From an uncultured Dorea sp. (lineage in GTDB: Bacteria > Bacillota > Clostridia > Lachnospirales > Lachnospiraceae), in the NCBI GenBank assembly GCA_947652615.1, contig CANTDX010000003.1, positions 1-64,000 on the forward strand: DNA of 64,000 nucleotides. Direction: 5' to 3'. The notes below the pieces were generated by a model, which saw only the letters and a list, made by a program, of their open reading frames with translations, was not told the origin of the DNA and did no database searches. Both the position numbers and the translations under genes were made by a program. Positions 8,812 through 17,997 of the stretch are shown here, piece by piece; position 1 is the stretch's first letter, and each line of letters begins with the position of its first letter.

Positions 8812-9408
8812 TCAGAGCTGCGTCCGCCCTTCTAATGCCCTCAGAAGCGTCACCTCGTCGATATATTCCAGATCTCCGCCCACCGGGACGCCGCTTGCGA
8901 TCCTGCTGACCTTAATCCCCGCCGGCTTGATCAGCTTACTGATGTACATCGCCGTCGTCTCCCCCTCAAGGCTTGAATTCGTCGCGATGATAACCTCCTC
9001 CACGTCCCCCTGCAGCCGTTCGATCAGCTCCTTCAGCTTGATGTCCTCCGGCCCGATCCCAAGCATAGGAGAGATCGCACCGTGGAGCACATGGTACACT
9101 CCGTCATACTTGCCCGTCTTCTCATATGCAGCCAGATCTCTCGTATTCTCCACCACCATAATCGTCTTATGGTCCCGTCTGCCGTTACTGCAGATCGGGC
9201 ACAATTCCTGGTCTGTAAGCGTACAGCACTCCTTGCAATACCTGACATTCCTCCTTGCCTCCACCATCGTAGAAGCAAGCCTGTCCACATCTTCCGCCGG
9301 CATATGAATCAAATGAAAAGCCAGCCTTGCCGCTGACTTTGAACCTATGCCCGGAAGGCATGACAACTCTTCAATTAACCTGCTGATCTGGTTACTGTAG
9401 TAATCCAT
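8812..9408 (-). CDS. recR: Recombination protein RecR
   Basis: 198 residues, standard RecR length. Helix-hairpin-helix at the N terminus (LSCLPGIGSKSAARLAFHL), a four-cysteine zinc finger (CKECCTLTDQELCPIC, about 57-72), and a Toprim domain (VVENTRDLAAYE, ATNSSLEGETTAMYI). RecR works with RecO and RecF to load RecA at gaps. It follows ybaB by 15 bases in the conserved dnaX-ybaB-recR order. Confidence 0.97.
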   Translation of the reverse strand: MDYYSNQISRLIEELSCLPGIGSKSAARLAFHLIHMPAEDVDRLASTMVEARRNVRYCKECCTLTDQELCPICSNGRRDHKTIMVVENTRDLAAYEKTGKYDGVYHVLHGAISPMLGIGPEDIKLKELIERLQGDVEEVIIATNSSLEGETTAMYISKLIKPAGIKVSRIASGVPVGGDLEYIDEVTLLRALEGRTQL

Positions 9409-9423
9409 TCCCCCTGCACCTCA

Positions 9424-9777
9424 TCAGAATAATCCCGGTATCTGTCCGCCCATGCCGCCGGTGAACTTAGACATCGCCGATGCAGAAGCCTCATCTACCT
9501 TGCCAAGCGCCTCATTGACTGCCGCCACGATCAGGTCCTCTAACATCTCTACGTCCTCCGGGTCCACGACTTCTTCATTCAGGCTCAGCTTCAACAACTG
9601 CCTTGTACCGGATACCGTCGCTTCCACCGCACCGCCGCCTGCTGTCGCGGTGAATTCCTTCGTCTCCATCTCCTTCGCCTGTTCTTCCATCTGTCTCTGC
9701 ATCTTCTGCGCCTGCTTCATCAGGTTCGCCATGTTGCCCGGCATGCCTCCGCCGGGGAATCCGCCTCTTTTTGCCAT
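9424..9777 (-). CDS. YbaB/EbfC family nucleoid-associated protein
   Basis: 117 residues, with the glycine/methionine-rich N terminus [20 protein letters not shown] and the beta-rich core containing TGTRQ-like [19 protein letters not shown]. YbaB/EbfC proteins are dimeric DNA-binding proteins. Its place between dnaX and recR is diagnostic of the family. Start fixed by AGGAGG seven bases before the ATG. Confidence 0.95.
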   Translation of the reverse strand: MAKRGGFPGGGMPGNMANLMKQAQKMQRQMEEQAKEMETKEFTATAGGGAVEATVSGTRQLLKLSLNEEVVDPEDVEMLEDLIVAAVNEALGKVDEASASAMSKFTGGMGGQIPGLF

Positions 9778-9790
9778 GATCTATATCCTC

Positions 9791-11356
9791 CTAATCTTCT
9801 ACCGTTATCTCCATGTTAATGAGATTCTCAATATCTACAAAATGATCTTCGAACCGCCGTCCTTCTTCCATCTGGCGGACCTCGATCTCTACACTCTTCG
9901 CAACCTTCTGCTCGATCAACTCTTCAATCTCTTTCTTATGCTCCTGGGAGCCTAACACTCCCGCGCTCATCTCGTCCGGGGCTACGATCAGCAGACGATT
10001 GCCTTCGCCCGCGCTGAGCCTTGCCTTCTTGAGATAGATCTTGAGCATCGGCGACGCTTCATTGGCGATCGCCCGGAAGTCCTTCACCACTTCCTTGATA
10101 TCCTCGCTTAAGGCCTTGGGAAGTTCCGGTCTCTTGATCTCTTCCGGACGGCTCTCCCGCCCGCCCGCACCGGCAGCCTGCCGGACCGGACGCTCCGGCA
10201 GGCCTTCTTCCAACTGCTTCTCGATAGCCCTGACCCGGTCCAGAAGCGCATCCTTCCCGGAATCCATCGACGGCCTGCACAGCTTGATCAGCGTCACCTC
10301 AAGGAGAACTCTCTTCTGCGTCGCATATTTCAACTGATTCGTAAGCTCCGAGAATGTCCGGATATAGCGGATCAGCGTATCGTTATCGATCATCTGCGCC
10401 TCTTCCTTAAGCTGCGCGAGATTCTCCGTCGACACGTCCAGTATATCCTCCATATTGTCAGACCCTTTCACCAGAAGGAGATTCCTTAAGTACCAGGTGA
10501 AGTCCGAGGCCATCTGGGACAATTCTCTGCCCTGCATCACCAGCTCCTCCACCGTCCCGATCACCCGGTGCACATCCATGGCGATCAATTCCCGAAGAAG
10601 TCTGCTGAATACCTCGGTGTCCACCGCCCCTAAGACCTCCAGCACATGGTCATAGGTCAGTCTCTCCCCGATGTAGAATGCCGCACACTGATCCAGAAGG
10701 CTCAGAGAATCACGCATGGAGCCGTCCGCCATCTTCGCGATATACCGGACAGCCTTCTCCTCCACATCCCACTGCTCCTTCTCGATCAGCTCCGTAAGCC
10801 TTGCAGCGATCGTCTCGATCGAGATCCGTTTGAAATCATACCGCTGGCACCGGCTTAAGATCGTAACCGGTATCTTGTGAGCTTCCGTCGTCGCCAGGAT
10901 GAATATCACATACTCCGGCGGCTCCTCAAGCGTCTTAAGGAGCGCATTGAACGCCCCTATCGACAGCATATGAACCTCATCTATGATATAGACCTTATAC
11001 CGTCCTTCCGTAGGCCGGTACGCCACTTCCTCACGGATCTCGCGGATATTGTCCACGCCGTTGTTGGACGCCGCGTCGATCTCGATCACATTCATAGACG
11101 CCCCCGACGCGACCGCCCTGCACATGGCGCATTCCCCGCACGGACTTCCGTCCGCCGGGTTCTCGCAATTCACCGCCTTCGCGAATATCTTCGCCACGGT
11201 CGTCTTCCCCGTTCCGCGTGTCCCGCAGAACAGGTACGCATGTCCGATACGCCCCGCCTTGATCTGATTCTTCAACGTCCTTACTATGGCGTCCTGCCCC
11301 TTCACATCTTCGAATTCATCCGGACGGAACTTCCGGTATAATGCCGTATATGACAT
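9791..11356 (-). CDS. dnaX: DNA polymerase III subunit gamma/tau
   Basis: 521 residues from the chosen start. AAA+ clamp-loader ATPase: Walker A GTRGTGKTT (45-53), zinc-binding cysteines at 64, 73, 76 and 79, Walker B region YIIDEVHML, sensor LATTEAHKIP and arginine-finger region ILSRCQRYDFKRI. The C-terminal third is the variable tau part. I start at the ATG at 11356 (GGGGAG seven bases upstream), because the open frame can extend to a GTG at 11392 only by overlapping the pfkA end. First gene of the dnaX-ybaB-recR-lacI run. Confidence 0.95.
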   Translation of the reverse strand: MSYTALYRKFRPDEFEDVKGQDAIVRTLKNQIKAGRIGHAYLFCGTRGTGKTTVAKIFAKAVNCENPADGSPCGECAMCRAVASGASMNVIEIDAASNNGVDNIREIREEVAYRPTEGRYKVYIIDEVHMLSIGAFNALLKTLEEPPEYVIFILATTEAHKIPVTILSRCQRYDFKRISIETIAARLTELIEKEQWDVEEKAVRYIAKMADGSMRDSLSLLDQCAAFYIGERLTYDHVLEVLGAVDTEVFSRLLRELIAMDVHRVIGTVEELVMQGRELSQMASDFTWYLRNLLLVKGSDNMEDILDVSTENLAQLKEEAQMIDNDTLIRYIRTFSELTNQLKYATQKRVLLEVTLIKLCRPSMDSGKDALLDRVRAIEKQLEEGLPERPVRQAAGAGGRESRPEEIKRPELPKALSEDIKEVVKDFRAIANEASPMLKIYLKKARLSAGEGNRLLIVAPDEMSAGVLGSQEHKKEIEELIEQKVAKSVEIEVRQMEEGRRFEDHFVDIENLINMEITVED

Positions 11357-11381
11357 CCCTGCACTCCCCTGTCTATCCTGT

Positions 11382-12458
11382 CTATTTGACACCGAAGCTG
11401 ATTCCCGTCATCTCTGCTTCCTTGATGATCGGAGACTTCGGATCTACATACTTAAGCTTGCCCGCCACCTCTGACAGAGGAACACGCACGATATCATTCT
11501 TCTTGACGCCCATCATATACCCGAAATCACCGTCAAGAATCGCTTCCGCCGCTGCCGCGCCAAGCCTTGTGGCAAGCACCCTGTCATACGGACACGGCGA
11601 TCCGCCTCTCTGCGTATGCCCCGGAACCGTGATACGCACTTCCTGGTCCGTCCTCTTCTGGATCTTCTCAGCCACCTCATATGCTACGGACGGGTACTTC
11701 TGCTTCGCCTTCTTCTCCTTCAGCTCCTTCTTGGAGAGCTTGGCGTCCGCCTTAGAGATGGCGCCTTCCGCAACTGCAATGATGGTGAACTTCTTACCCG
11801 CAGCCTTTCTCTTATTGATGGCGTCAACCACCACGTCAATATCATACGGGATCTCCGGAAGCATGATAATATCGGCGCCTCCGGCAATCCCTGCGTGCAG
11901 GGTTACCCAGCCGACCTTATGTCCCATTACCTCTATGATGAATACACGGCTGTGGGAGGTTGCCGTCGTATGGATCTTGTCGATTGTGTCCGTCGCAATA
12001 TCCACCGCACTCTGGAAGCCGAAGGTCATATCCGTCCCCCACAGGTCATTGTCGATCGTCTTAGGAAGCGTAACGACATGAAGCCCCTCTTCCCTTAACA
12101 TATTCGCCGTCTTATGTGTGCCGTTGCCGCCAAGAACCACCAGGCAGTCCAGATTCAGCTTGTGATACGTATGTTTCATCGCCTCTACCTTATCGAGTCC
12201 GTCCTCATCCGGCACACGCATCAGCTTGAACGGCTGTCTTGAGGTTCCAAGGATCGTTCCTCCTACAGTCAGAATTCCCGAAAAATCTCTGGAGGTCAGC
12301 ATCTTGAAATTAGAGTAGATCAGTCCCTTATAGCCCTCCTGGAAGCCGTAGATCTCCACATCGTCTCTCTTCGAGCAGATCCCTTTTACCACTCCCCGCA
12401 TAGCTGCATTCAATGCCTGGCAGTCTCCTCCGCTTGTAAGCATTCCTATTCTTAACAT
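11382..12458 (-). CDS. pfkA: 6-phosphofructokinase
   Basis: 358 residues. Phosphofructokinase family with GMLTSGGDCQALNAAMRG at the N terminus, GGNGT (110-114) and PKTIDND (132-138). In the numbering used for this family the pair is Gly104 and Lys124: glycine is the ATP-type residue, lysine is typical of pyrophosphate-type enzymes. Known actinomycete ATP-dependent group III enzymes share this pair, so ATP use is likely but not certain. It has a charged insert around KKELKEKKAKQ. The ATG at 12458 follows AAAGGAG by six bases; the earlier in-frame GTG lies inside that ribosome binding site. Catalyses the committed step of glycolysis. 25 bases before the dnaX start. Confidence 0.93.
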   Translation of the reverse strand: MLRIGMLTSGGDCQALNAAMRGVVKGICSKRDDVEIYGFQEGYKGLIYSNFKMLTSRDFSGILTVGGTILGTSRQPFKLMRVPDEDGLDKVEAMKHTYHKLNLDCLVVLGGNGTHKTANMLREEGLHVVTLPKTIDNDLWGTDMTFGFQSAVDIATDTIDKIHTTATSHSRVFIIEVMGHKVGWVTLHAGIAGGADIIMLPEIPYDIDVVVDAINKRKAAGKKFTIIAVAEGAISKADAKLSKKELKEKKAKQKYPSVAYEVAEKIQKRTDQEVRITVPGHTQRGGSPCPYDRVLATRLGAAAAEAILDGDFGYMMGVKKNDIVRVPLSEVAGKLKYVDPKSPIIKEAEMTGISFGVK

Positions 12459-12502
12459 ATGGTACTCCTTTCTCACCTGATTCCTTTCGTTTGTCCTCTA
12501 AA

Positions 12503-12531
12503 AGTATACCCTATTTTTTTCCTCTTGACAA
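12503..12531 (-). promoter_or_regulatory. pfkA promoter
   Basis: Minus-strand TTGTCA (12531-12526), 17-base spacer, TATACT (12508-12503), about 45 bases before the pfkA start. It overlaps the likely control region of the divergently read map gene, where a plus-strand TATAAT is seen at 12538-12543 without a good -35. Confidence 0.75.
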
Positions 12532-12631
12532 CGGTGTTATAATGGAAACCAGAAGCACATTAACATTTTCAGACATTTCTCATACAATAAGATAGACAGT
12601 CCCTATGGGACTTGGAAAAGAGGTTATCACT

Positions 12632-13441
12632 GTGGACAAATTAGACATAGGACTCTGGACTCTGGCCGCAAGAGGACATATCGTCCCTTCCCGTTCCCTG
12701 TTAAAGACTCCCCGGCAGATCGCTGCCATCAAGAAAAGCGCCGCCCTCAATACTGCCGTGTTGGATCATGTTGCCGCCCATATCCATGAAGGGATGAGCA
12801 CTGCCGAGATCGACCGCCTGGTCTATGATTTCACGACGGAACACGGCGGCATTCCCGCCCCGCTTAATTACGAAGGGTTCCCCAAGAGCGTCTGCACTTC
12901 GCTGAACAACGTCGTCTGCCACGGCATTCCAAGCGAGCATGAATTCCTGACGGAAGGCGATATCCTGAATGTAGACGTGTCCACCATCCTGGACGGCTAT
13001 TATTCCGATGCATCCCGCATGTTTACCATCGGGGACATCTCGCCGGAAGCCGCAAGGCTTGTCCGTGTGACTCAGGAATGCGTAGACCTGGGATTAAAAG
13101 CGGCAAAGCCCTGGGGGCATCTGGGCGATATCGCCCACGCCATCAATACTCACGCAAGGAAGCACGGTTATTCCGTCGTTGAGGATATCGGCGGACACGG
13201 AATCGGGCTGGAATTCCACGAAGAGCCCTTTGTCAGTTATGTAACGCCTAAGGGCAGCGAGATGGTCTTAGTCCCCGGCATGATGTTCACCATCGAGCCG
13301 ATGGTGAACGAAGGCAGCCCGGATTTCTTCGTCGATGAAGATGACGACTGGACCGTCTATACCATTGACGACGGACTGTCGGCACAGGTAGAATATATGG
13401 TACTGGTGACCGAGAGCGGAGTTGAGGTCCTGTCGAGATAG
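12632..13441 (+). CDS. map: Methionine aminopeptidase, type I
   Basis: 269 residues. The five metal ligands of the pita-bread fold are recognisable in VDVSTILDGYYSDASRMF (two aspartates), IGGHGIGLEFHEEP (histidine), FTIEPMVN (glutamate) and AQVEYMVLV (glutamate). Removes the starting methionine from nascent proteins. The start is probably the GTG at 12632, because AAAGAGG lies eight bases before it; an ATG at 12605 is in frame but has no ribosome binding site. A stand-alone gene, the only plus-strand gene in the left 27 kb, and not in the usual ribosomal-protein operon, so it may be a second copy in this genome. Confidence 0.93.
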   Translation: MDKLDIGLWTLAARGHIVPSRSLLKTPRQIAAIKKSAALNTAVLDHVAAHIHEGMSTAEIDRLVYDFTTEHGGIPAPLNYEGFPKSVCTSLNNVVCHGIPSEHEFLTEGDILNVDVSTILDGYYSDASRMFTIGDISPEAARLVRVTQECVDLGLKAAKPWGHLGDIAHAINTHARKHGYSVVEDIGGHGIGLEFHEEPFVSYVTPKGSEMVLVPGMMFTIEPMVNEGSPDFFVDEDDDWTVYTIDDGLSAQVEYMVLVTESGVEVLSR

Positions 13442-13450
13442 ACAAATGCT

Positions 13451-13510
13451 AAAATGTCATGCGTTTGAAGGATATAGACTGTTCATATTCTTCAAGCGCA
13501 TGACATTTTT
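13451..13510. terminator. Shared bidirectional terminator of map and the GH13 gene
   Basis: AAAATGTCATGCGTTTGAAG (13451-13470) pairs with CTTCAAGCGCATGACATTTT (13490-13509) around a 19-base loop. A T run follows on the plus strand and, by symmetry, on the minus strand, so it can stop both converging genes. Confidence 0.92.
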
Positions 13511-13529
13511 ATCTTTTATCCGGCTCTTC

Positions 13530-15596
13530 TTACAGGTCGCCAAGCACCAGCGCCGAGTAAGCGTTCATATTGACGACCACCTCTCCGCTTTCAACCAGAT
13601 ATTCTTCGTAGTCGGTGGAATAGCCGTCCTCGTAGGAGTAGATCAGCTTCTTCATCCGGCATTTCATCGGAACCTCTGCCATCCATACCGGGACTGTGAC
13701 CTCGGCAAGCTCGCTTCGGTTATTGATGATGACCACGATCCGGTCTTCTCCCTGGAATCTTGCGTAAGCCAGTATATTATGTTCTTCTCCGTTCAGTATG
13801 TTGATCGAACCGGTGCGAAGCGCCGGATGCTCCTTGTGTATCCGAATCATCTCCCGGTGAAATGCAACCAGTTCCTTATTCTCATATCCCCACGGATACG
13901 TACGCCTGTTGTCCGGATCCGTGAAACCGCAGACTCCCGCCTCATCGCCGTAATACACGGTCGGCGCGCCGATCCACGTCATCTGCATCACAACTGCTTC
14001 CCGCATGATCGCATAATTCACATATTCGTTCGCCGCCTCGGGGCCAAGATGTTCCACCCTTCCGACCATATAATTGGTCCGGGTCAGGAACCGGGAATGG
14101 TCGTGGTTCGACAGCTCATTCATCGCTACCTGGAGCGACGGCGTCAGCATATTCGCCATATGGTGCATGATCGAGCCCACGAAATTACTCGTGTTGCCCC
14201 GCAGGTCTTCCATGTGCTCGTCACTGTGCTTCTCCATGCCTGTCAGGAACCAGGTAACCGGCTCCATGAAAGCATCATAATTCATCACCGTATCCCACTC
14301 GTCCCCCTGGAGCCATTCACTTGGGTCTCCGTAATGCTCTGCCAGTATCAGTGCATTCGGGTTCGCATCCTTGACCGCCTCGCGGAACTTCTTCCAGAAG
14401 CTATGGTTATAATCGTTGGTCTGCCCCAGATCCGCAGCCACGTCGAGCCTCCAGCCATCCACATTGAACGGCGGGGAGACCCATTTCCTCCCGATATACA
14501 GGATATAATTCTCAAGCTTGACCGAATCCTCGTAGTTAAGCTTAGGCAGCGTATCATGCCCCCACCATCCGTCATAATTCGGATTATAGGGCCATTCCTC
14601 CTCATCATCCTTCAGGAAATGAAAATAACTCCGGTACGGACTGTCCGGGGAAATATATGCCCCCGGCTGATAATCCTTCTGATTCTCATAGATCCTCTCC
14701 CGGTCCATCCATTTGTTAAAGGAACCGCAGTGATTGAACACACCGTCCAGGATGATCTTCATCCCGCGCCTGTGAAGCTCCTCCACCAGCTCGATAAACA
14801 GCCGGTTGCTCGCCTCTAAGTTCTTAAGCTCTGTCACCCTCTTCTGGTACTTGGTCGCCTGGTGGTTATCGGTCACTCCGTCCGGCAGCACCTCTCCCCC
14901 GTCCTCCACGATCACGCCATAATGAGGATCAATATAATCATAATCCTGAATGTCATACTTATGGTTCGACGGCGATACGAACAGCGGGTTAAAATACAGC
15001 ACCTCTACCCCTAACTCCTGAAGGTAGTCCAGCTTATCCATCACACCCTTAAGATCCCCGCCGTAGAATTCACGGACACCCATCGTTGCCGGGTACTTAT
15101 ACCAGTTCGTTACCTTCTCACTGTACCCGCCGATATAATAATACTCATTCGTCTCAACATCATTGGACGGATCACCGTTATAGAACCGATCCGTATAGAT
15201 CTGGTACATCACCGCTCCCTTCGCCCAGTCCGGCGTGGCGAACCCCGGCACGATCACGAAGTTATAGAACTCCACGATCTCCTTCGATGCACCGCATCTC
15301 CCATAATAGAGAGTCTCATCATCATTCTGGATCTCGAAGCAATACCGGAACGACCTGTCATTCAATCTCCAGTTAATGGTATAATAATCAAACTCACTGT
15401 CATTGCCGCCATCCTTGCCGTCATCTCTGCCGCCTTCTTTCCTCATGTCATATCCACCAACCGCTGTCATCAGACGTACCCGTCTGGCGTCGTTCTTAGC
15501 CGTCCGGAAACGCAGCCTTACAGTCTCATTCTCCTGGGGCTCCTGTGGAATAACATAACTAGCAGTTCCATCACAAAATAATGCCTGTTCATTCAC
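13530..15596 (-). CDS. Glycoside hydrolase family 13 alpha-amylase / neopullulanase-like enzyme
   Basis: 688 residues. An N-terminal beta-sandwich domain (about 1-120, CBM34-like) precedes the GH13 barrel beginning near WAKGAVMYQIYTDRF. Conserved regions: ILDGVFNHCG, the nucleophile aspartate in DGWRLDVAADLG, the acid/base glutamate in ALILAEHYGD, and the NELSNHDHSRF region. A short C-terminal beta domain ends the protein. There is no signal peptide, so it acts inside the cell on imported maltodextrins or cyclodextrin-like sugars, as known neopullulanase/cyclomaltodextrinase enzymes do. It lies 23 bases past the ftsH stop region and may be read through from ftsH. An insert rich in Gly/Asp/Lys (about 49-66) in the N-terminal domain is unusual. 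Confidence 0.9.
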   Translation of the reverse strand: MNEQALFCDGTASYVIPQEPQENETVRLRFRTAKNDARRVRLMTAVGGYDMRKEGGRDDGKDGGNDSEFDYYTINWRLNDRSFRYCFEIQNDDETLYYGRCGASKEIVEFYNFVIVPGFATPDWAKGAVMYQIYTDRFYNGDPSNDVETNEYYYIGGYSEKVTNWYKYPATMGVREFYGGDLKGVMDKLDYLQELGVEVLYFNPLFVSPSNHKYDIQDYDYIDPHYGVIVEDGGEVLPDGVTDNHQATKYQKRVTELKNLEASNRLFIELVEELHRRGMKIILDGVFNHCGSFNKWMDRERIYENQKDYQPGAYISPDSPYRSYFHFLKDDEEEWPYNPNYDGWWGHDTLPKLNYEDSVKLENYILYIGRKWVSPPFNVDGWRLDVAADLGQTNDYNHSFWKKFREAVKDANPNALILAEHYGDPSEWLQGDEWDTVMNYDAFMEPVTWFLTGMEKHSDEHMEDLRGNTSNFVGSIMHHMANMLTPSLQVAMNELSNHDHSRFLTRTNYMVGRVEHLGPEAANEYVNYAIMREAVVMQMTWIGAPTVYYGDEAGVCGFTDPDNRRTYPWGYENKELVAFHREMIRIHKEHPALRTGSINILNGEEHNILAYARFQGEDRIVVIINNRSELAEVTVPVWMAEVPMKCRMKKLIYSYEDGYSTDYEEYLVESGEVVVNMNAYSALVLGDL

Positions 15597-15619
15597 GCTG
15601 TTGCTCCCCCTTTATTCTA

Positions 15620-17452
15620 TTATGCTTCTGATACCTCACCTGAAAATAATGCTTCAAATTCTTCTCTGGAAATCTTCTCCTTCTCCAACAATAAATCAGC
15701 ACACGCATGAAGTACATGATCGTATTTCTTGATCACAGCTCTCGCTCTGCTGTAGCACTCGTCAATGATCCTCTTCACTTCCTGGTCGATCGTAGTTGCG
15801 ACGGTCTCTCCGTAACCTCTTGAAGCATGGGCAAGGTCACGGCCGATGAATATCTCGTCACTGTCATTATCATAATTGATCAGGCCAACCGCCTCAGACA
15901 TTCCGAACTTGGTAACCATAGACTTGGCCAGGCTGGTCGCCTGCTTGATATCCTGGGACGCTCCGGTTGTAATATCATCCAGCACCTCTTCTTCCGCCAC
16001 GCGTCCTCCAAGGGCGACGGTAATATCCTGGAGCATCTTCCCCTTCGTATTGAACATCTCGTCATTCTCCGGAAGCGGCATGGTGTAGCCTCCCGCTCCT
16101 CCGGTCGGAATGATCGACACACTGTAGACCGGTCCCACATCCGGAAGCACATGGAACAGAATCGCATGGCCCGCCTCATGGAACGCCGTGATCCGCTTCT
16201 CCTTGTCGGAGATCACACGGCTCTTCTTCTCCGCGCCGATCCCGACCTTCACGAACGCCTTCTTGATATCCTCCTGCTTAAGATAGATGCGGCCTTCCTT
16301 CGCAGCCAGGATCGCCGCCTCATTCAGCAGATTCTCAAGATCTGCCCCGGTGAACCCTGCCGTCGTCTGAGCGATCTGGTGAAGGTCGATCTCCTCGCTG
16401 AGCGGCTTCCCGTCCGCGTGAACCTTCAGGATCTCTTCTCTTCCCTGGATATCCGGCCTACCGACCATCACCCGGCGGTCGAAACGGCCGGGGCGCAGGA
16501 TCGCCGGATCAAGGATGTCCACACGGTTCGTCGCTGCCATCACGATCACGCCTTCATTGACGCCGAAACCGTCCATCTCCACCAGAAGCTGGTTCAAGGT
16601 CTGCTCTCTCTCATCATGGCCGCCGCCCATACCGGTTCCGCGGCGTCTCGCCACCGCGTCGATCTCGTCGATAAAGATAATACACGGCGAATTCTTCTTC
16701 GCCTCCTCGAACAGATCCCGGACACGGGACGCGCCCACACCGACGAACATCTCCACAAAATCCGAACCCGATATGGTGAAGAACGGCACGCCCGCTTCAC
16801 CCGCGACAGCCTTGGCAAGCAGCGTCTTACCCGTTCCCGGAGGTCCCACCAGCAGGACTCCCTTGGGGATTCTTGCCCCTACCTGGATATATTTCTTCGG
16901 AGACTTCAGGAAATCCACGATCTCCTCTAACTCCTCCTTCTCCTCCTTAAGGCCTGCAACCTGTGAAAAGGTGATCTTCTTGTCCCCGCCGGTACTGAGC
17001 CTTGCACGGCTCTTCCCGAAATTCATAGCCTTGGCGTTCGCGCCGCCTCCCTGACGGTTCATAACCGTAAATATCAGCATGACTCCCAGAAGCGTCAGAA
17101 GCACCGGCATGATCACCGTCATAAACCAACTGTCCTCCCGGACATCCGGCATCTCGTAGTCCACATCCTTATTCTTCAGATATTCCTGAATCTCATTGAC
17201 ATCCGATACATACAGATATCTGACCTCCTCTCCCTTAAGCTCAAGCTCGACCCTTCCTGTGGGTACGTTCTTGTTCTGCGTGATTACGACCTTCTCTGTA
17301 TCCTTGCTCACCACCAGCTCTTCAAATTCCTTCCAGGTCAGCTCTTCATCCTTCTGGTCAAACTGATTCGTAAGCCACAACATAACGAATAAGAACACGA
17401 CAAACGTCAGAACTGTGGCTCCGCTCAGCCCCCTTACCTTCCTATCATTCAA
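15620..17452 (-). CDS. ftsH: ATP-dependent zinc metalloprotease FtsH
   Basis: 610 residues. Two membrane segments (about 10-27 and 110-131) flank a short outside domain; then AAA+ with Walker A GPPGTGKT (203-210), Walker [11 protein letters not shown], second region of homology [20 protein letters not shown], and the zinc protease motif HEAGH (425-429). Degrades damaged membrane and regulatory proteins. Placed after hpt in the conserved tilS-hpt-ftsH order, 17 bases downstream. Confidence 0.98.
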   Translation of the reverse strand: MNDRKVRGLSGATVLTFVVFLFVMLWLTNQFDQKDEELTWKEFEELVVSKDTEKVVITQNKNVPTGRVELELKGEEVRYLYVSDVNEIQEYLKNKDVDYEMPDVREDSWFMTVIMPVLLTLLGVMLIFTVMNRQGGGANAKAMNFGKSRARLSTGGDKKITFSQVAGLKEEKEELEEIVDFLKSPKKYIQVGARIPKGVLLVGPPGTGKTLLAKAVAGEAGVPFFTISGSDFVEMFVGVGASRVRDLFEEAKKNSPCIIFIDEIDAVARRRGTGMGGGHDEREQTLNQLLVEMDGFGVNEGVIVMAATNRVDILDPAILRPGRFDRRVMVGRPDIQGREEILKVHADGKPLSEEIDLHQIAQTTAGFTGADLENLLNEAAILAAKEGRIYLKQEDIKKAFVKVGIGAEKKSRVISDKEKRITAFHEAGHAILFHVLPDVGPVYSVSIIPTGGAGGYTMPLPENDEMFNTKGKMLQDITVALGGRVAEEEVLDDITTGASQDIKQATSLAKSMVTKFGMSEAVGLINYDNDSDEIFIGRDLAHASRGYGETVATTIDQEVKRIIDECYSRARAVIKKYDHVLHACADLLLEKEKISREEFEALFSGEVSEA

Positions 17453-17469
17453 TGTCCCAAAGCCCCTTT

Positions 17470-17997
17470 CTATTCTACGCCGTCTACAATTCCAATGTAC
17501 GGCAGATTCCTGTACTTCTGTGCATAGTCAAGACCGTATCCCACAACAAACTCATCCGGAATCTCGAATCCTACATAATCCACCTTCACATCCCTGACCC
17601 TCCTGTCAGGCTTGTCAAGAAGAGTACACAGTCTCATGCTTTTTGGCTTCCTCTTCTCAAGGATCTCCAACAGGTATGACAACGTCCTTCCAGAGTCGAT
17701 GATATCCTCTACGACGAGCACATCCTTGCCTTCCAGGGATTCGTCCAGGTCCTTCACGATCCTGACTACCCCGTTAGAGGATGTCCCGTCCCCGTAACTG
17801 CTCACGCTCATGAAATCCAGGGATACCGGTACATTGATCTTCTTCGCCAGCTCGCACATGAAGAAGACGCCCCCCTTAAGGACGCAGATCAGATGAACCT
17901 GCTTACCCTCATAATCTTCGCTGATCCGTCTTCCCATCTCTTCAATTCTTGCAGCAACATCCTTCTCCGGAATCAATACCCTTATACTTTCCGCCAT
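17470..17997 (-). CDS. hpt: Hypoxanthine phosphoribosyltransferase
   Basis: 175 residues. The PRPP-binding signature VLVVEDIIDSGRTL and the flexible-loop region MSVSSYGDGTSSNG are clear, as is LICVLKGGVFF. Salvages hypoxanthine and guanine to nucleotides. GGAGG lies eight bases before the ATG at 17997. The gene start overlaps the end of tilS by 56 bases, which fits the usual tilS-hpt coupling. Confidence 0.97.
   Translation of the reverse strand: MAESIRVLIPEKDVAARIEEMGRRISEDYEGKQVHLICVLKGGVFFMCELAKKINVPVSLDFMSVSSYGDGTSSNGVVRIVKDLDESLEGKDVLVVEDIIDSGRTLSYLLEILEKRKPKSMRLCTLLDKPDRRVRDVKVDYVGFEIPDEFVVGYGLDYAQKYRNLPYIGIVDGVE

Noticed and set aside
12525..12543. TTGACA and TATAAT on the plus strand before map
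   Set aside because: Only seven bases separate them, too close for a sigma-A promoter; the TATAAT alone may serve map with a poor -35.
13422..14819. 465-codon open frame on the plus strand
   Set aside because: It lies wholly antisense to the GH13 gene, whose motifs and codon pattern are clear; the antisense product is rich in His, Arg and Ile with no recognisable domain.
15827..16930. 367-codon open frame on the plus strand
   Set aside because: Antisense shadow of ftsH, no ribosome binding site and no family features.
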